NCBI GenBank assembly: GCA_963920635.1
Contig: OY987298.1
Location: forward strand, 117,976,035-118,040,034
Length of the DNA: 64,000 nucleotides
Source of the DNA: Pseudeuparius sepicola
Taxonomy: Eukaryota > Arthropoda > Insecta > Coleoptera > Anthribidae
Reading direction: 5' to 3'
The position numbers were made by a program, and so were the translations under genes. This document shows, one piece after another, positions 48,901-58,929 of this stretch. Every line of letters begins with the position of its first letter. Position 1 is the first letter of the stretch. The notes beneath the pieces were generated by a model. It was not told the DNA's origin. It worked only from the letters and a program-made list of their open reading frames with translations, and searched no databases.

Positions 48901-51900
48901 ACAACACGGGTATTGAAAACCGAAAACAAAGTAAAAACACAAACATAAAACAAAAATGCGATGCACCAACACCCACCACAAAGTTCCGTTATTTCATTGC
49001 ACAAACATTAAAATGAAGAAATAACTGAAAACAGCTAAAACAACATAAATATACACCATAAACAAAGTACATGCCAAAAACGTCTGTGTGCGCCTATGGC
49101 TGGAAGCGTTATCTATTTAGGAAGTTACTAAATCGCCAATTCAGGTGTAAATGCTACCAACATAAATTGCGGCCTTTGCCCCCTTTGCCTCTCTCACCCC
49201 CCCTTCCCTTCCAAGTCGTCGAATGTCCTAACCTTCCTATAAACTAACCATGGTATCACATCAAAAATTATCTACTGAATTGGGTATTCTGAAAAATAAT
49301 AAGTAGTGTTTTATTGTGCGACGTTGCCAAATTTACAACAAAATCGTAATTTTTGTTTTTTTTACTAATATTAACCATGGTGTTCCCAGATAGGTATGTG
49401 GTAAAAAAATGTCGGAAATGTATGAAAGCAGATGGGCGGCATTTTATTATTATTCTTTACAGTTTATACATTTAATTCCATGATAAATTGCATTAAGATT
49501 TCAAAAAGGTTTATTTCTATAATTTCAAAACATTTTCATATAGGAGAAACTATTATACCTAAGGACATTTTCTTATTAATTGTAATTTAGAGATTAAATC
49601 CACTATGAGCTACTTATTGTGCAACGTTGCTAAATTTATAACAAAATCGTAATTTTGTTTTTTTACCCATAAACAAACTTTTTTATACTAGGTGTGATAC
49701 ATCATTAGAAAGCTAAAAAAAGCGGCTTTTCAAAACCGTAAAAATCCAATATGGCGCTCATATGAAGAAACAAAGTTGATGATGGTTCCAAAAAAACCGA
49801 AATGTTGCAACTAAAATCTGACTACACAGGCGTTTTAGGCGTAAAAAGTTGGCCCAAGAAAGTTTTTACAGAATTTAAAAATTTTCATAAATAAAGAAAT
49901 TACCGGGAATTTTCGAAAATGCATCATTTTAGTTTTTTCAAAATATCTTCAAAACCAAAAGAGATAAAGTGGCAAACTAAACGGCATTCAATTACAAACA
50001 GAATTATTTAAAACTTTCCCCATTTAACCGTTTCTCTATCTCTAACAGTTTCCGAGATCGAAATACATGCATCACCAATTTCGGACACACTGTATGTATT
50101 AGGACGAGTTTTTAAAGTCAGCACAAATATGTGATGGAATCCATCAATGCAATGTGTTGGGCCGTTCACAGTGGCGTTTCTAGATGTGTGGCCGCCCGTC
50201 TGCAGAATATAATAAAAAATTTCTTTCAGGTTATAAAATTTTAAAAATCTTACATTTGTAGGGTTTTCCGTCTCTTGTAATTACCTACGAGGTAATAGCA
50301 AAAATTATTATGTAGGCATACCAAAAATAATAATAGGCATTCTCAAAAATATAAAGGGTGAGCTTTTTTCGATGACCACTATGGGGATGTCGGAAACTAG
50401 CAGAGCTAGAACAAAGGTTAAATGGGGAGAGAATTGCAGTTTTGAATTGAATTTTAAAAAAGGTCATGGCTCACTTGAAAAGAGTGATTTTTGCTATTTG
50501 ATCAGATCTCTGTGGGTCCGTTATTTCTGATTATACAGAAAAACTGTAGAGACAAAAATTGTAGATAATTTTGGGCTTAATAAGATAATCTGATCCAATT
50601 TTTTATGTTGTTTGTGATTTTTGAGATATGACATAAACTTGTTTTTTTAATGTAAATCATAGTTGGGGCCTTATAACGTCGGTCATTTTTTGAGCTTTCC
50701 AAAGATATAATACTCGGCATAGTTATTATGAAAAATAAAAGAGCTATGGCTAATTTTCTGTTTTTTTTTAAATTTTCACATAGTCAGCCATGGAATATTT
50801 TCATAATTAACTACGTTCTATTTTATAATTACTAGACAAACTTCAAACTTTCTAATATTTTGTTTTTAGCTGGTAACAAAATGTAACAAAATAAAAGAAC
50901 AAAAAGGTCACCTTTTAAAATAAAAAAGGTGTTCAAACAATTCACCATTATTATTTATGCAAATATTGCATCTTTTTAAAACTGAATTTGTCGCCTTTCT
51001 TAGAGATCGCCTGTCAATACTGGCAATTGCTTCGCTTCTAAAACAGCTGCTCTTAAATCAACAATTGTCTCATACTTTATTTTGTACTGTTCCCCACAAA
51101 TCCAAAACAGACAAATCGGGGGATCGGGGCTTCCAGGAAATAGGTCTATTTCTCCCTATCCAACTATTTGGATAGAGCTGATCTAGGTAATTTCTTACGG
51201 GCAAATAATTATGTGGTGGAGCTCCATCATGATAATTTTTGTTTTATTTTGTTACATTTTGTTACCAGCTAAAAACAAAATATTAGAAAGTTTGAAGTAT
51301 GTCTAATAATTATAAAATAGAACGTAATTATGAAAATATTCAATGGCTGACTGAGAAAATTAAAAAAAAAAAAACAGAAAATTGGCCATAGCTCTTTTAT
51401 TTTTCATAATAACTATGCCGAGTATTATATCTTTGGAAAGCTCAAAAAATGGCCGACGTTATAAGGCCACAGCCAAATATGATTTACAGTTAAAAAAATA
51501 CAAGTTATTACGTCATATCTCAAAAATCACAAAAAACATAAAAATTGGATAAGATTATCTTATTAAGCCCAAAATTATCTACAATTTTTGTCTCTACAGT
51601 TTTTCTGTATAATCAGAAATAACGGAGCTACAGAGATCTGATGAAATAGCAAACAATCACTCTTTTCAAAATACCTAGTGAGCCATCAAAACTGCAATTC
51701 TTTCCTCATTTAACCTTTGTTCTAGCTCTGCTAGTTTCCGAGATCCCATAGTGGGCATCGAAAAAACTCACCCTGTATATTTATAACAATAAAATAGGTA
51801 CCCCAGGCAATCAGTCTTATTATAATGAGTAATATGTTGTGGGTCTGGTAGAATTTCCAGACTGAAAGGAACAAGGTAAATATTTCTTTAAAATAAAAAA

Positions 51901-54900
51901 TGTTTTAAAATATAAAAAATAAAACATGAAACATCACTTACACGCGTTATGTGAATCCCTCACGAAATTTGCGCTCTACAAACGTCACGCCGCGCTGCGC
52001 AGTTGCCACAGAGCAAAGACCAGAATAGAGGTAGTACCGACTGCCGACGGCCGACCGACGCCGCCGACGGGTTACAGGTTACAGGTTCATATAAATATCA
52101 TTGATATCAATATGGTGTTGCATTGTTGACGATATTCTTTTTGAGGGCGAATGCAAGTAATGTAGAGGCTTACTAACTGTTTTCTGAAAAAATATTTTTT
52201 TGGGAAGAAAGGGCGGCCTGTGGCCGCCCCTGGATTTGGCCGCCCGTCTGCGACGCAGACGTCTGCTGCCGGGTCAGCTCGCCCCTGGCCGTTCAAACAT
52301 TTCTGCACTTGTGATTGGCTTGATGGATTCCATCACATTTGAGTATTTATGTTGACTTTAAAAATTTGCCCATATTAGTTAGCAGCCGTGAGATACAGGT
52401 AAAAAATCCAACCTTATTTATAAAAAGAGTACCTGAGTAGAGGTTTAACATCACGGAAAAAAACAGGAAAAATTAAAAAAAAAAACAAGGTTTTTTTCCG
52501 TTTTTTTTCCGAAGTCCAAAAAATGGAAAAATTGGAAAATTTCAGATAAACAAAATAAACAAAGAAAGTTGAAGAAACACTCAAATTATATTATGGTATA
52601 CCTACATATTTTGCTCGAAAAAACCTCAAGGAGTCTAAAAATAACATATTTTGATAGTAATGCTTTATTTAAAATATATTAAATAAACAAAACACTTATA
52701 TTGATCAACAATAAAAAACTAAAAACAATAATTGAAGACCTCGGTGCAAAAACCGGACAAGTCCATACTTTACAAGTTTTGGGAAAATGAAAAAGAAACT
52801 CCCGGACTTGTCTGGTTCTTGCACACATGAATGCTAGCGGCCAAGTCCTAAAGCTATATATCAACGTTATTCTGCTTTGGATTTGGCTGATTCTTACACC
52901 AATCGATCGGCAATATTTTAATACATAAATGTAGTGGAAAAAGTAAATTTTACCCATATTTATAAGTTTTGAGAAAATGAAAAAAAAAAACTCCCGGACT
53001 TGTCTGGTTCTTGCACCCAAGAATGCGAGCGGCCAAGTCCTTAAGCTATATATCAACGTTATCATGCTTTGGACTTGGCTGATTCTTGCACCAATCGATC
53101 GGCGATATTTTAATACATAAATGTAGTGGAAAAAGTCAATTTTACCCAAAAGTGGACTTGTCCGGTTTTTGCACCGAGGTCTTCAATTATTTTTAACTTT
53201 TTATTATTATATACAGGATGATTTTTTTAGGTCTACCACCGCGATTTTCTCGCTCATTTTGCGGCCTACAAAAAAAAACGTAAGAAACAAAAATGTGTCA
53301 ATTTTGGACAGCTACCTACTTGTCGCGCAATATTAAAAAAACCTTAAATTGAGCAAAACTATTAATGGCCGTAGAATGTTTATTTTAAGACACAGAGAAA
53401 AACTTTTATATTGAAAATTGATGGCACTAAGAAGCTTTATGCAACTGAGTACTCAGATAGTTTCAGAATATTACACAGGGTCTTCGGCTCTCTTGAGGCT
53501 ATAAATTTTTTTTGTTTATTTCTTATTAAGCGATTTTCTCGCTTATTTTGGGCCGCACAGAAAATATGTAAGAAAACAAAATATGACAATTTTGGTCAGC
53601 GAGGCGACATTAAAAAAGGAATGGGCCTCCATACCCAACTTTTCGCGGTGTTCTAAAAAAACCTAAAATCGACAAAAATTTTCATGGTCTCAAGAGAGCC
53701 GAAGACCCTGTGTAATTTGCTGAAACTATCTGAGCACATGGGTGGATAAAGCTTCTCAGTGCCATCAATTTTCAATATAAAAGTTTTCCTCTGTCTCATA
53801 AAATAACCATTCCATGGCCATTAATAGTTTTGCTCAATTTGAGGTTTTTTTAATAATGCGTGACAAGTTGGCCATGGATGTCAAATTTCTTTTGCAGCAC
53901 CACTTAGCTGTCCAAAATTGCCACATTTTTGTCTCTTGCGTTTTTTTGTAGGCCGCAAAATGAGCGAGAAAATCGCGGTAGTAGACCTAAAAAAATTGTC
54001 CTGTATATAAATTATTTTTCTTGAAATCGGCAGTAAAGTGTCCCAAAATCATCATTAAAAGCTCAGAAATCGGCATTAAAGTAGCCCATTATTGAACGAT
54101 TTTTTCAATAAGTAGGTTTTGGCGAGATGTAAACATCAAATGTCAGACGCGGATTCATCGCGCGTCAAAAGTGACCAAATATGCAAAACCCGGCCACAAA
54201 AGGCCCATTTAACTTTTCGTACACATTGCGAAATTGTTACCTATACCAGCGCAATCTTTCAGTATAAATATTTTAGTAGGTTTGAATATCAAGAGATTTG
54301 CTGTGGAGGATGCACAACAGGCAGCAACTTGGTTTTTCTGTTCGAAGACGCCGTGTCTTATCTTACTTGACCTAGGTAGAGCGATCGTCAAAGTCAAGCA
54401 ACGCCGCGCGCAGTTGGTTCATGAACGGGTGATCCTTTATGATTATTTTCTTGCCTAATAAAACATTTTTTTTCCGATTTCAAAAAAAATATATAATATG
54501 TACCTCGGCACTGAAGTTCTTTTTATGACTCATGTGGTTTATTTGCCTCAGCCAGAGGCCTCGGCAACTAAATTCCACATGAGTCATAAAAAGTTCAGTG
54601 CCTTGGTACATAAATAACTATTATTCATAAATATATTTTTTTTTATTACGTATTATTAAAAAAAAATGTTTTTTTTTAGTTTTTTTCCAAATTTTCCGGG
54701 GAAAAAACCGTTTTTTTTCCGACGATCAATTTTTCCGGAAATTTTAAACCTCTATACCTGAGTAGGTACTAATTGAAATTGAATACCTACCTTTTGTTTC
54801 TTTTAATTTTTGTTGTAGAATTGGCTTCACCTCCATAATATTTTCTATATCCTCAGATGGGTCCGTAATTTCGCCTTGAAAGCTCCTGAAAATTTCATAT

Positions 54901-57775
54901 ATTCACAATAAATATCTATAGCTAAGAAGTGAATCGCAATTCCACAGATCTATATGGTGGAAGCAAAGTACGAAAAGGTTCCTGAATTAAGATGATCATG
55001 TTTTTTTAACGGGGAATAAGGTATCCTACAAAGAAAATGTTAATTCTATTTGGGTACCTAATTTTTGTTTTGTTAGGTTCTGTTTACTGTTTAGAAATTT
55101 GAATGATATCTGTCAAAAAATGCCTACCAATCACTACCGGAAACGATAAATAACTATCCTACCACGTATGTAAGTTGAGCACGGTGTGGGCCATTGATAT
55201 TAGATTAAAAATAGCTTAATAGAAAAACTTATAAAGTTTTGCAACTTGTCAAGAGATGTTACATTTGCTTCATCCCTAAAACTCACCCCTAGTGTAGATT
55301 TCCTTAGTTTTTGAGTTTTCTTGAAAACCATTTGCCTTACAATTTTTTTTTTAAATGTTCCTAGCAAAATTCTGCCTAAAAAAGGTTTTATTACCTAAAT
55401 TGTTTAGAGCAGATGAGGTTTTCGAGAAATCAGTTATTGAAGCTAGGGGTTGCATTAGCAGAGATTCACGAACATAGGAAAATAGTGTATTTTAGATACG
55501 ATTTTGTGACTCTTTTTTAAACTAAAATTCGTCAAGATAATTATTAGCAGAGATGAGAGACAAAAAGCCCTGTCGAAAAATCTTTTTTTGTAATTTTGCT
55601 GCTGAAAGGCTGTTACCTGCTTCATAATCTAAAACTTTAAAAAAAAGCCTTAAACCCAAATGGGGTTACCGCACCTACACCTTGCCTATTTATGAACAAA
55701 TAGCAATAAGCACCTCTATGTAGGTATATTTAGTTTGAAAAATCACAAACTTTATAATTAAATTAACTCTGATCTGATTTTCTTCATACTTTTCAACCTC
55801 CTTTAAGACCTCCTTCTCCGAGGATTCATTTGATGGTTCTATGGTGATTGGCACTTCCCTAACTGTGGCTTTCGACCCGCCGTCATTTTTAATTTTATGA
55901 GGCACGAAAGACTGCGGCGTAATCCCGTATTTCCTCTCGATAAGCTCCAAAGCTTGCAGCTGGAGTTCAACGTTCCTTTGGGTCATAAGCCTTGTGAACA
56001 TTTCGAAATCGTTTGCAGCCCATATTTGCTCAAACAAATTCTGAAACAAAATATCAATTGAAAGAGTTAACATTTTATTTCGCTTTTTATTATCAATATT
56101 AATAATACGTTATATATTTTTGAAAAAAAAATTAAGGCACGTTATCCACCTGTATTTCTTTTGTGATATACAGGTTGTTTCTAAAATTGTAACTAAAATG
56201 CTTGGCCATATTTTAATGGCGGGTTTTACGTCAAAAATTGACAAATAAGATTATATTAACATGTGCCCGAAAACGCTTCGTTTTGAGATACAGGGTGCTA
56301 AATATAAAATGATGAAAATGAAAAATATGGATTATTTTGGATTTCAGTAAAACAGCTTATACGCGATTTCGTTAAAATTTAATATATCCATGCAAATAAT
56401 ACCTAATAATGATAATATAATATTTGTAGGTAACTTATTGTTTATTTGCATTATAATCATTAGATAGTATGAAATTGCTTTCGATACATGGCTTGGCACT
56501 TGGCATTTATCTCAAAAACAGTGAATCCCAACAACATGCATCAAGAATACATTTTTTTGTAAAGCTTTGAGTGCTATATCGTAATCTTGAGCCAAATTTC
56601 ATATATCCTGAAAGGAAAAAATGGAGCAAAAATTACAAAGTACCTAGGTATCTACACTTCTGTGCTTGCGTCCTTATTAGTACAAAATTTATCGAATGCG
56701 CATGTTTGTATAAAAGAAGGGTACATTAAATTATACAAAATCGGTTATGCCATTCTCGAACACGTTTAATATGAACTGTTTTGTCAATAATTATTGGTGG
56801 CGTGTAGAATCCGCTATAAAAATATGGCCAAGCATATTATAGTTACACCGGGTGTACTTATTCTATATATGACTATTTATTTAATTTGAGAGCTAGCGAA
56901 CATTTAACCTAGGTAGGTACGTGATTTCCGCATATTTCTTAAATAGTTGTGGTACTCGGTGGACTCCCAATGCATAAAATGGCAGTCTGGCAGTTGGCTG
57001 CTGGGAACTGCGGTGACAGCAAACAAAAAAAACCCATCACATATTACACGACTCGAAGGTTTCAGTTTTATTTTTATTTATTTAACTTCTACTCACGTAG
57101 GCAGTATAAACGAGAGCGTTGTGCGTGCACGTAGGTACCTGCGTTGTCATTCGAGATTTTTCAAACATTTATCAAGCTAAATTTATAGTTTAAAAATTAC
57201 TCTCATCCAGTGTTTTTCAAGGAATCCAATACCGCTCAAAAAAGAAAGTTGGACGTTGGACAAAAAAGTTAGGGAACGGAACTAATTTTCCACTAAAGAA
57301 AAAAAATAAAAATTTGGGTTGACAAAAGCCATTATCTATGAGATTTACAGCGTGCAAAAATACCTACGTGATCAAAGGATACATGCTGATTTTTGCCCTC
57401 GTTGCATGCCTTCTCAAACTGTTCTGGCGTTATTCCAATATCTTCCATAAAATTGCCTAGCATGAAATCAACCTATTGGCGTAAAAAACGATAATTATTA
57501 GGTGAAGTAACAGCCTACTAATAAAATAATTAATTGTTACTTACTAAATTCTTAAATTCATCAAAAATATGTTTGTATTCTTCACCATTTTCCGTGTCAC
57601 CAGGTTCAAAAACTGCAACATTTTATATGGTTACTAATCTGTCAGAAATATTAAAACAATTGTCAATACTTAGCGACTTTTCTTCGATGAAGCTTTGCAA
57701 CGGCGCGTTCCATATCGGACCGTTCAAAAAGCACACCAAACTATCGAACACCCAAGTCTCGTCGTCGTTGGCCAT
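45729..57775 (-). CDS. CFAP36: Cilia- and flagella-associated protein 36 (CCDC104, BART domain), 7 coding exons
   Basis: Minus-strand exons 57775-57670, 57612-57545, 57472-57368, 56040-55790, 54885-54791, 46380-46241 and 45992-45729 join in phase (1,0,0,2,1,0) into 1029 nt, 342 residues, the same length I recall for human CFAP36. The family has an N-terminal BART domain that binds the ARL3 GTPase and works in cilia; in insects cilia are limited to sensory neurons and sperm. Visible: MANDDETWVFDSLVCFLNGP at the start, LFEQIWAANDFEMFTRLM and VELQLQALELIERKYGI in the BART region (to about residue 125), a Lys/Glu-rich linker, and a C-terminal helix LELKKRQDYLRAQRDKLVAL that looks like a coiled coil. 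The exon 4 donor is the least certain border. The 8.4 kb intron 54790-46381 is full of transposons. Confidence 0.92.
46241..46380 (-). CDS. CFAP36: CFAP36 coding exon 6
   Basis: Residues 209-255: a charged low-complexity linker (DKADDKRSDISEINFRQNMR, then Lys/Glu repeats, PSSTSNKPKE). Acceptor ttttcag, donor GAG|gtaaag, phase 0. Open in frame, with both phases matching its neighbours. Confidence 0.82.
46488..47135. mobile_element. TA-flanked element, CAGGGTGTCCCAG ends
   Basis: 648 bp in CFAP36 intron 5. CAGGGTGTCCCAG at the left and its exact inverse at the right, TA on both sides. The interior is not an obvious foldback beyond the ends. No coding sequence. Confidence 0.75.
47136..47929. 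other. CFAP36 intron 5, unassigned
   Basis: AT-rich, nothing recognised. Confidence 0.4.
47930..49556. repeat. Split inverted repeat, arms 47930-48095 / 49395-49556
   Basis: Arms share cctatgtgaaaatgttttgaaa, gtcagaaatg-type words and aaatgccgcccat-like sequence in inverse order. The space between holds the 48752-49249 element and unassigned sequence. Confidence 0.6.
48752..49249 (-). mobile_element. Element with perfect 29-bp TIRs and a tRNA-like core
   Basis: Ends GGTTAGTTTATAGGAAGGTT and nine more bases are exactly mirrored at 49221-49249. The flanks share an imperfect 13-14 bp direct repeat, tgtatcacgtcaa / tggtatcacatcaa. Minus strand inside: CTGGTGAGAGCGGCACC then 32 nt on GCCGGTTCAAAGG, spaced like box A and box B of a tRNA promoter. 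Confidence 0.65.
49557..50168. other. CFAP36 intron 5: lone foldback end at about 50088
   Basis: ggacacactgtatg near 50083 looks like the right end of a CAGTGTGTCC element. 50110-50160 forms an inverse pair with 52300-52370 (gtgatggaatccatca), the host of the hAT insertion. Confidence 0.5.
50354..51775 (-). mobile_element. Tc1/mariner-type foldback with transposase remnant
   Basis: Ends AAGGGTGAG and CAGGGTGAG (inverse), TA on both sides. Arms of about 530 bp (shared: ggaaactagcagagctag, ctgtagagacaaaaattg, ataactatgccgagtatt) surround a unique centre, 50890-51235, which codes on the minus strand for the end of a transposase. This ties the CAGGGTG foldbacks of the window to a known enzyme family. 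Confidence 0.85.
50935..51233 (-). pseudogene. C-terminal fragment of a Tc1/mariner-superfamily transposase
   Basis: Minus strand from 51233: YHDGAPPHNYLPVRNYLDQL, then WIGRNRPISWKPRSPDLSVL and DLWGTVQNKV, ended by TGA. 'DGAPPH' and 'RSPDL' carry the second and third catalytic Asp, 36 residues apart. After the stop, in another frame, RRSLRKATNSVLKRCNICIN, then NNGELFEHL match the family's C-terminus. The N-terminal DNA-binding part and first Asp are absent. Dead. Confidence 0.85.
52288..52726. other. Host repeat remainder and poly-A/T-rich sequence
   Basis: 52300-52370 belongs to the host inverted repeat of the hAT element. 52440-52560 has ttttttccg runs mirrored loosely at 54650-54750, perhaps an older outer element around 52727-54003. 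Confidence 0.4.
52727..53191. mobile_element. TIR element with two 190-bp tandem repeats
   Basis: Perfect 39-bp terminal repeats (AATAATTGAAGACCTCGGTG and 19 more). Inside, two tandem units start near 52774 and 52964 (period 190). Each unit carries CCCGGACTTGTCTGGTTCTTG, a close copy of the inner part of the terminal repeat, plus a weaker copy about 90 bp later. The 156-codon open frame on the minus strand is a by-product of the tandem unit. Confidence 0.8.
53214..54003. mobile_element. TA-flanked foldback, CAGGATGATTTTTTTAGGTC ends
   Basis: 790 bp, TA on both sides, arms of about 300 bp (ggcctacaaaa, agccgaagaccctgtgtaa). A stretch at about 53531-53640 duplicates the arm sequence 'cgattttctcgctcattttg'. 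A partial copy is at 11727-11969. Confidence 0.85.
54004..54496. other. CFAP36 intron 5, unassigned
   Basis: 54012-54080 repeats 'gaaatcggca(g/t)taaagt'. No gene. Confidence 0.4.
54497..54614. mobile_element. 118-bp hairpin MITE, ATGTACCTCGGCACTGAA ends
   Basis: atgtacctcggcactgaagt, ttatgactcatgtgg and inverse (ccacatgagtcataa, cagtgccttggtacat); arms about 42 bp around a short loop. Flanked by AT-rich sequence. Confidence 0.65.
54791..54885 (-). CDS. CFAP36: CFAP36 coding exon 5
   Basis: Residues 177-209: SFQGEITDPSEDIENIMEVK and then LQQKLKET. Acceptor attttcag, donor AAAAG|gtaggt. Of three frames only one is open, which fixes the entering phase at 2. The sequence is not strongly conserved; the call rests on splice sites and phase. 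Confidence 0.78.
54886..55789. other. CFAP36 intron 4, nothing assigned
   Basis: No element boundaries or RNA recognised. Confidence 0.4.
55790..56040 (-). CDS. CFAP36: CFAP36 coding exon 4
   Basis: Residues 94-177: NLFEQIWAANDFEMFTRLM, then VELQLQALELIERKYGI and an acidic region ending ESSEKEVLKEVE. The frame stays open to 55690, but only a phase-2 exit keeps exon 5 open; the donor AAA|gtatga at 55789 meets this and was chosen. A weaker phase-2 alternative (AA|gtttgt, about 30 nt further on) would add a hydrophobic stretch. Confidence 0.85.
56171..56857. mobile_element. Diverged foldback in CFAP36 intron 3
   Basis: caggttgtttctaaaattgt...tgcttggccatatttt at the left is mirrored by aaatatggccaagca...gttacaccgggtgta at the right; TA precedes the left end. 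The interior is diverged and non-coding. Confidence 0.6.
57368..57472 (-). CDS. CFAP36: CFAP36 coding exon 3
   Basis: Residues 59-93: VDFMLGNFMEDIGITPEQFE then KACNEGKN. The helix with 'DIGITPEQF' matches the BART-domain pattern 'EIGINEDQF' recalled for vertebrate CFAP36. Acceptor caatag, donor CAC|gtaggt, phase 0. Confidence 0.88.
57545..57612 (-). CDS. CFAP36: CFAP36 coding exon 2
   Basis: Residues 36-58. Acceptor gttgcag|TTTTT completes Ile, then FEPGDTENGEEYKHIFDEFK, aligned by position to the acidic EYKEL segment of vertebrate CFAP36. Donor TTA|gtaagt, phase 0. The following intron is 72 bp. Confidence 0.88.
57670..57775 (-). CDS. CFAP36: CFAP36 coding exon 1
   Basis: Residues 1-35. 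The ATG at 57775 has a good context (GACATGG) and gives the family N-terminus MANDDETWVFDSL; no in-frame ATG was found just upstream. Donor CTAA|gtattg, phase 1; the next intron is 57 bp, a normal insect minimum. Confidence 0.9.
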
Positions 57776-57798
57776 GTCCACGGCCTTCTGTGATCCCT

Positions 57799-57867
57799 TC
57801 ACGCACAACAAAGGAGAAACTGGTGGCCGGGGTCGTTTGTGTGTGTATTTCCATTGACAGATTCCAT
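57799..57867 (-). promoter_or_regulatory. Candidate upstream ORF of CFAP36
   Basis: ATG in a strong context (ACCATGG) begins a 22-codon reading frame ending TGA at 57799, 23 nt before the CFAP36 ATG and in a different frame. If the transcript starts upstream of 57867 it would be read first and could lower CFAP36 translation. The transcription start is unknown. Confidence 0.3.
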
Positions 57868-58246
57868 GGTAACGGATAAATACCGCGCCGTAGCGTGTCT
57901 AAAAGGAGGGTTGATAATACCTAATTACTTTTGTAAATTTTAGCTGCCTATCACAAAACGAGTGCTATCGCCGAATACTTACTTTCACAATTTATAATTT
58001 ATACAGTCGGCATTTGGGATTTACTGTGTATTAATTGATTTTGTAAGTAGTTTAAACGCATCATATGACGTATTGGTCTAGTAGGAAACAGGAAAGCAAA
58101 GCAATAAGACAAAAATGCTAGATTAAAACTGGCTTGTTTTTAATGGTTCATGCGTATTTACTATACCTGCGGACATATTTTTACAATAAATCAACCATAT
58201 AGCTATAGGCATAGGCATAGGGATGTCACGACAGCGCGCAGTAATA
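57868..58246. promoter_or_regulatory. CFAP36 upstream region, probable promoter
   Basis: Immediately upstream of the first coding exon on the minus strand; includes gcgcggtatttatccgttacc next to the candidate upstream ORF. No core element assigned with confidence. Confidence 0.3.
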
Positions 58247-58690
58247 GTCCAGGCATTGGGGCCAAAAAAGGCTTAGCTTGCAAATTCTGCGGCTTTTATG
58301 GGTGACTCCTAAGTAACTTTTAACGCTGAGTCAGAATTTGAAACTTCCCACCAAAATTTCCTTCGGCAATATTGCCATTTTTACAAAAAACGTCATTTTT
58401 CGCGCCAGAATTTTGTATTTTGCTCTATAACTCGTTTCCAAAGTTACTATGCATGGCTCCTTTGTGAAATTTTCTGCTCTACAATTTTTAAAATAAACAC
58501 TTTTTCACTAAAATGCATTGGAAACGAGTTATAGAGTAAAATAAAAAATTTGGGCGCGAAAAATGACGTTTTTTTTGTAAAAATGGCAAAGTTGCTGAGG
58601 GGCGTTTTTTGTAAAAATGGCAACGTTGCTGAGGGAAATTTTGATGGGAAGTACCGCAGAACTTGCAAGATAAAAGTGCCCCAATGTATG
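58247..58690. repeat. Foldback repeat
   Basis: Arms share ggcattggggc / gccccaatg, cttgcaaattctgcgg / ccgcagaacttgcaag and actcgtttccaa / ttggaaacgagt, meeting near 58470. The right arm has an internal duplication (gtaaaaatggcaa(a/c)gttgctgag). Non-coding. Confidence 0.75.
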
Positions 58691-58929
58691 GGCTAGTAAG
58701 AAGCGGAGTCAAATTAATTTGAAGAAATTCTCCTTGTTTAAAATACATACCTACTTACTATTTTCAAAAATATACAAATCCATAAAAAATATTTTTGGAG
58801 ATAATCGCGTGAACTATAGGGTGGCTTTGTCGAGAAGGGTCCAATAATGTAAAAGCTTTTTTACATGTTGGTTGATATTTTGTAAAATAAAAATAGATTA
58901 CTTTTGTGTTTATTAGCAGGTTTCAAATA

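Larger units (their letters stand above)
50169..52287. mobile_element. hAT-like element with 8-bp duplication, split by a mariner foldback
   Basis: Left end CAGTGGCGTTTCTAG, right end the inverse of CAGGGGCGAGCTGACC, and a perfect 8-bp duplication GCCGTTCA (50161-50168, 52288-52295). ggccgcccgtctgc occurs near both ends. Outside the insertion at 50354-51775 about 700 bp remain, with no transposase. GC-rich right part (52020-52075). Confidence 0.75.

Noticed and set aside
52679..53149. 156-codon minus-strand frame with an internally repeated peptide
   Set aside because: The repeat is at the DNA level (190-bp tandem units inside a TIR element); the peptide has no recognisable domain.
55690..55789. 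Extension of CFAP36 exon 4 to the end of its open frame
   Set aside because: It would not join exon 5 in an open phase; the donor at 55789 does.
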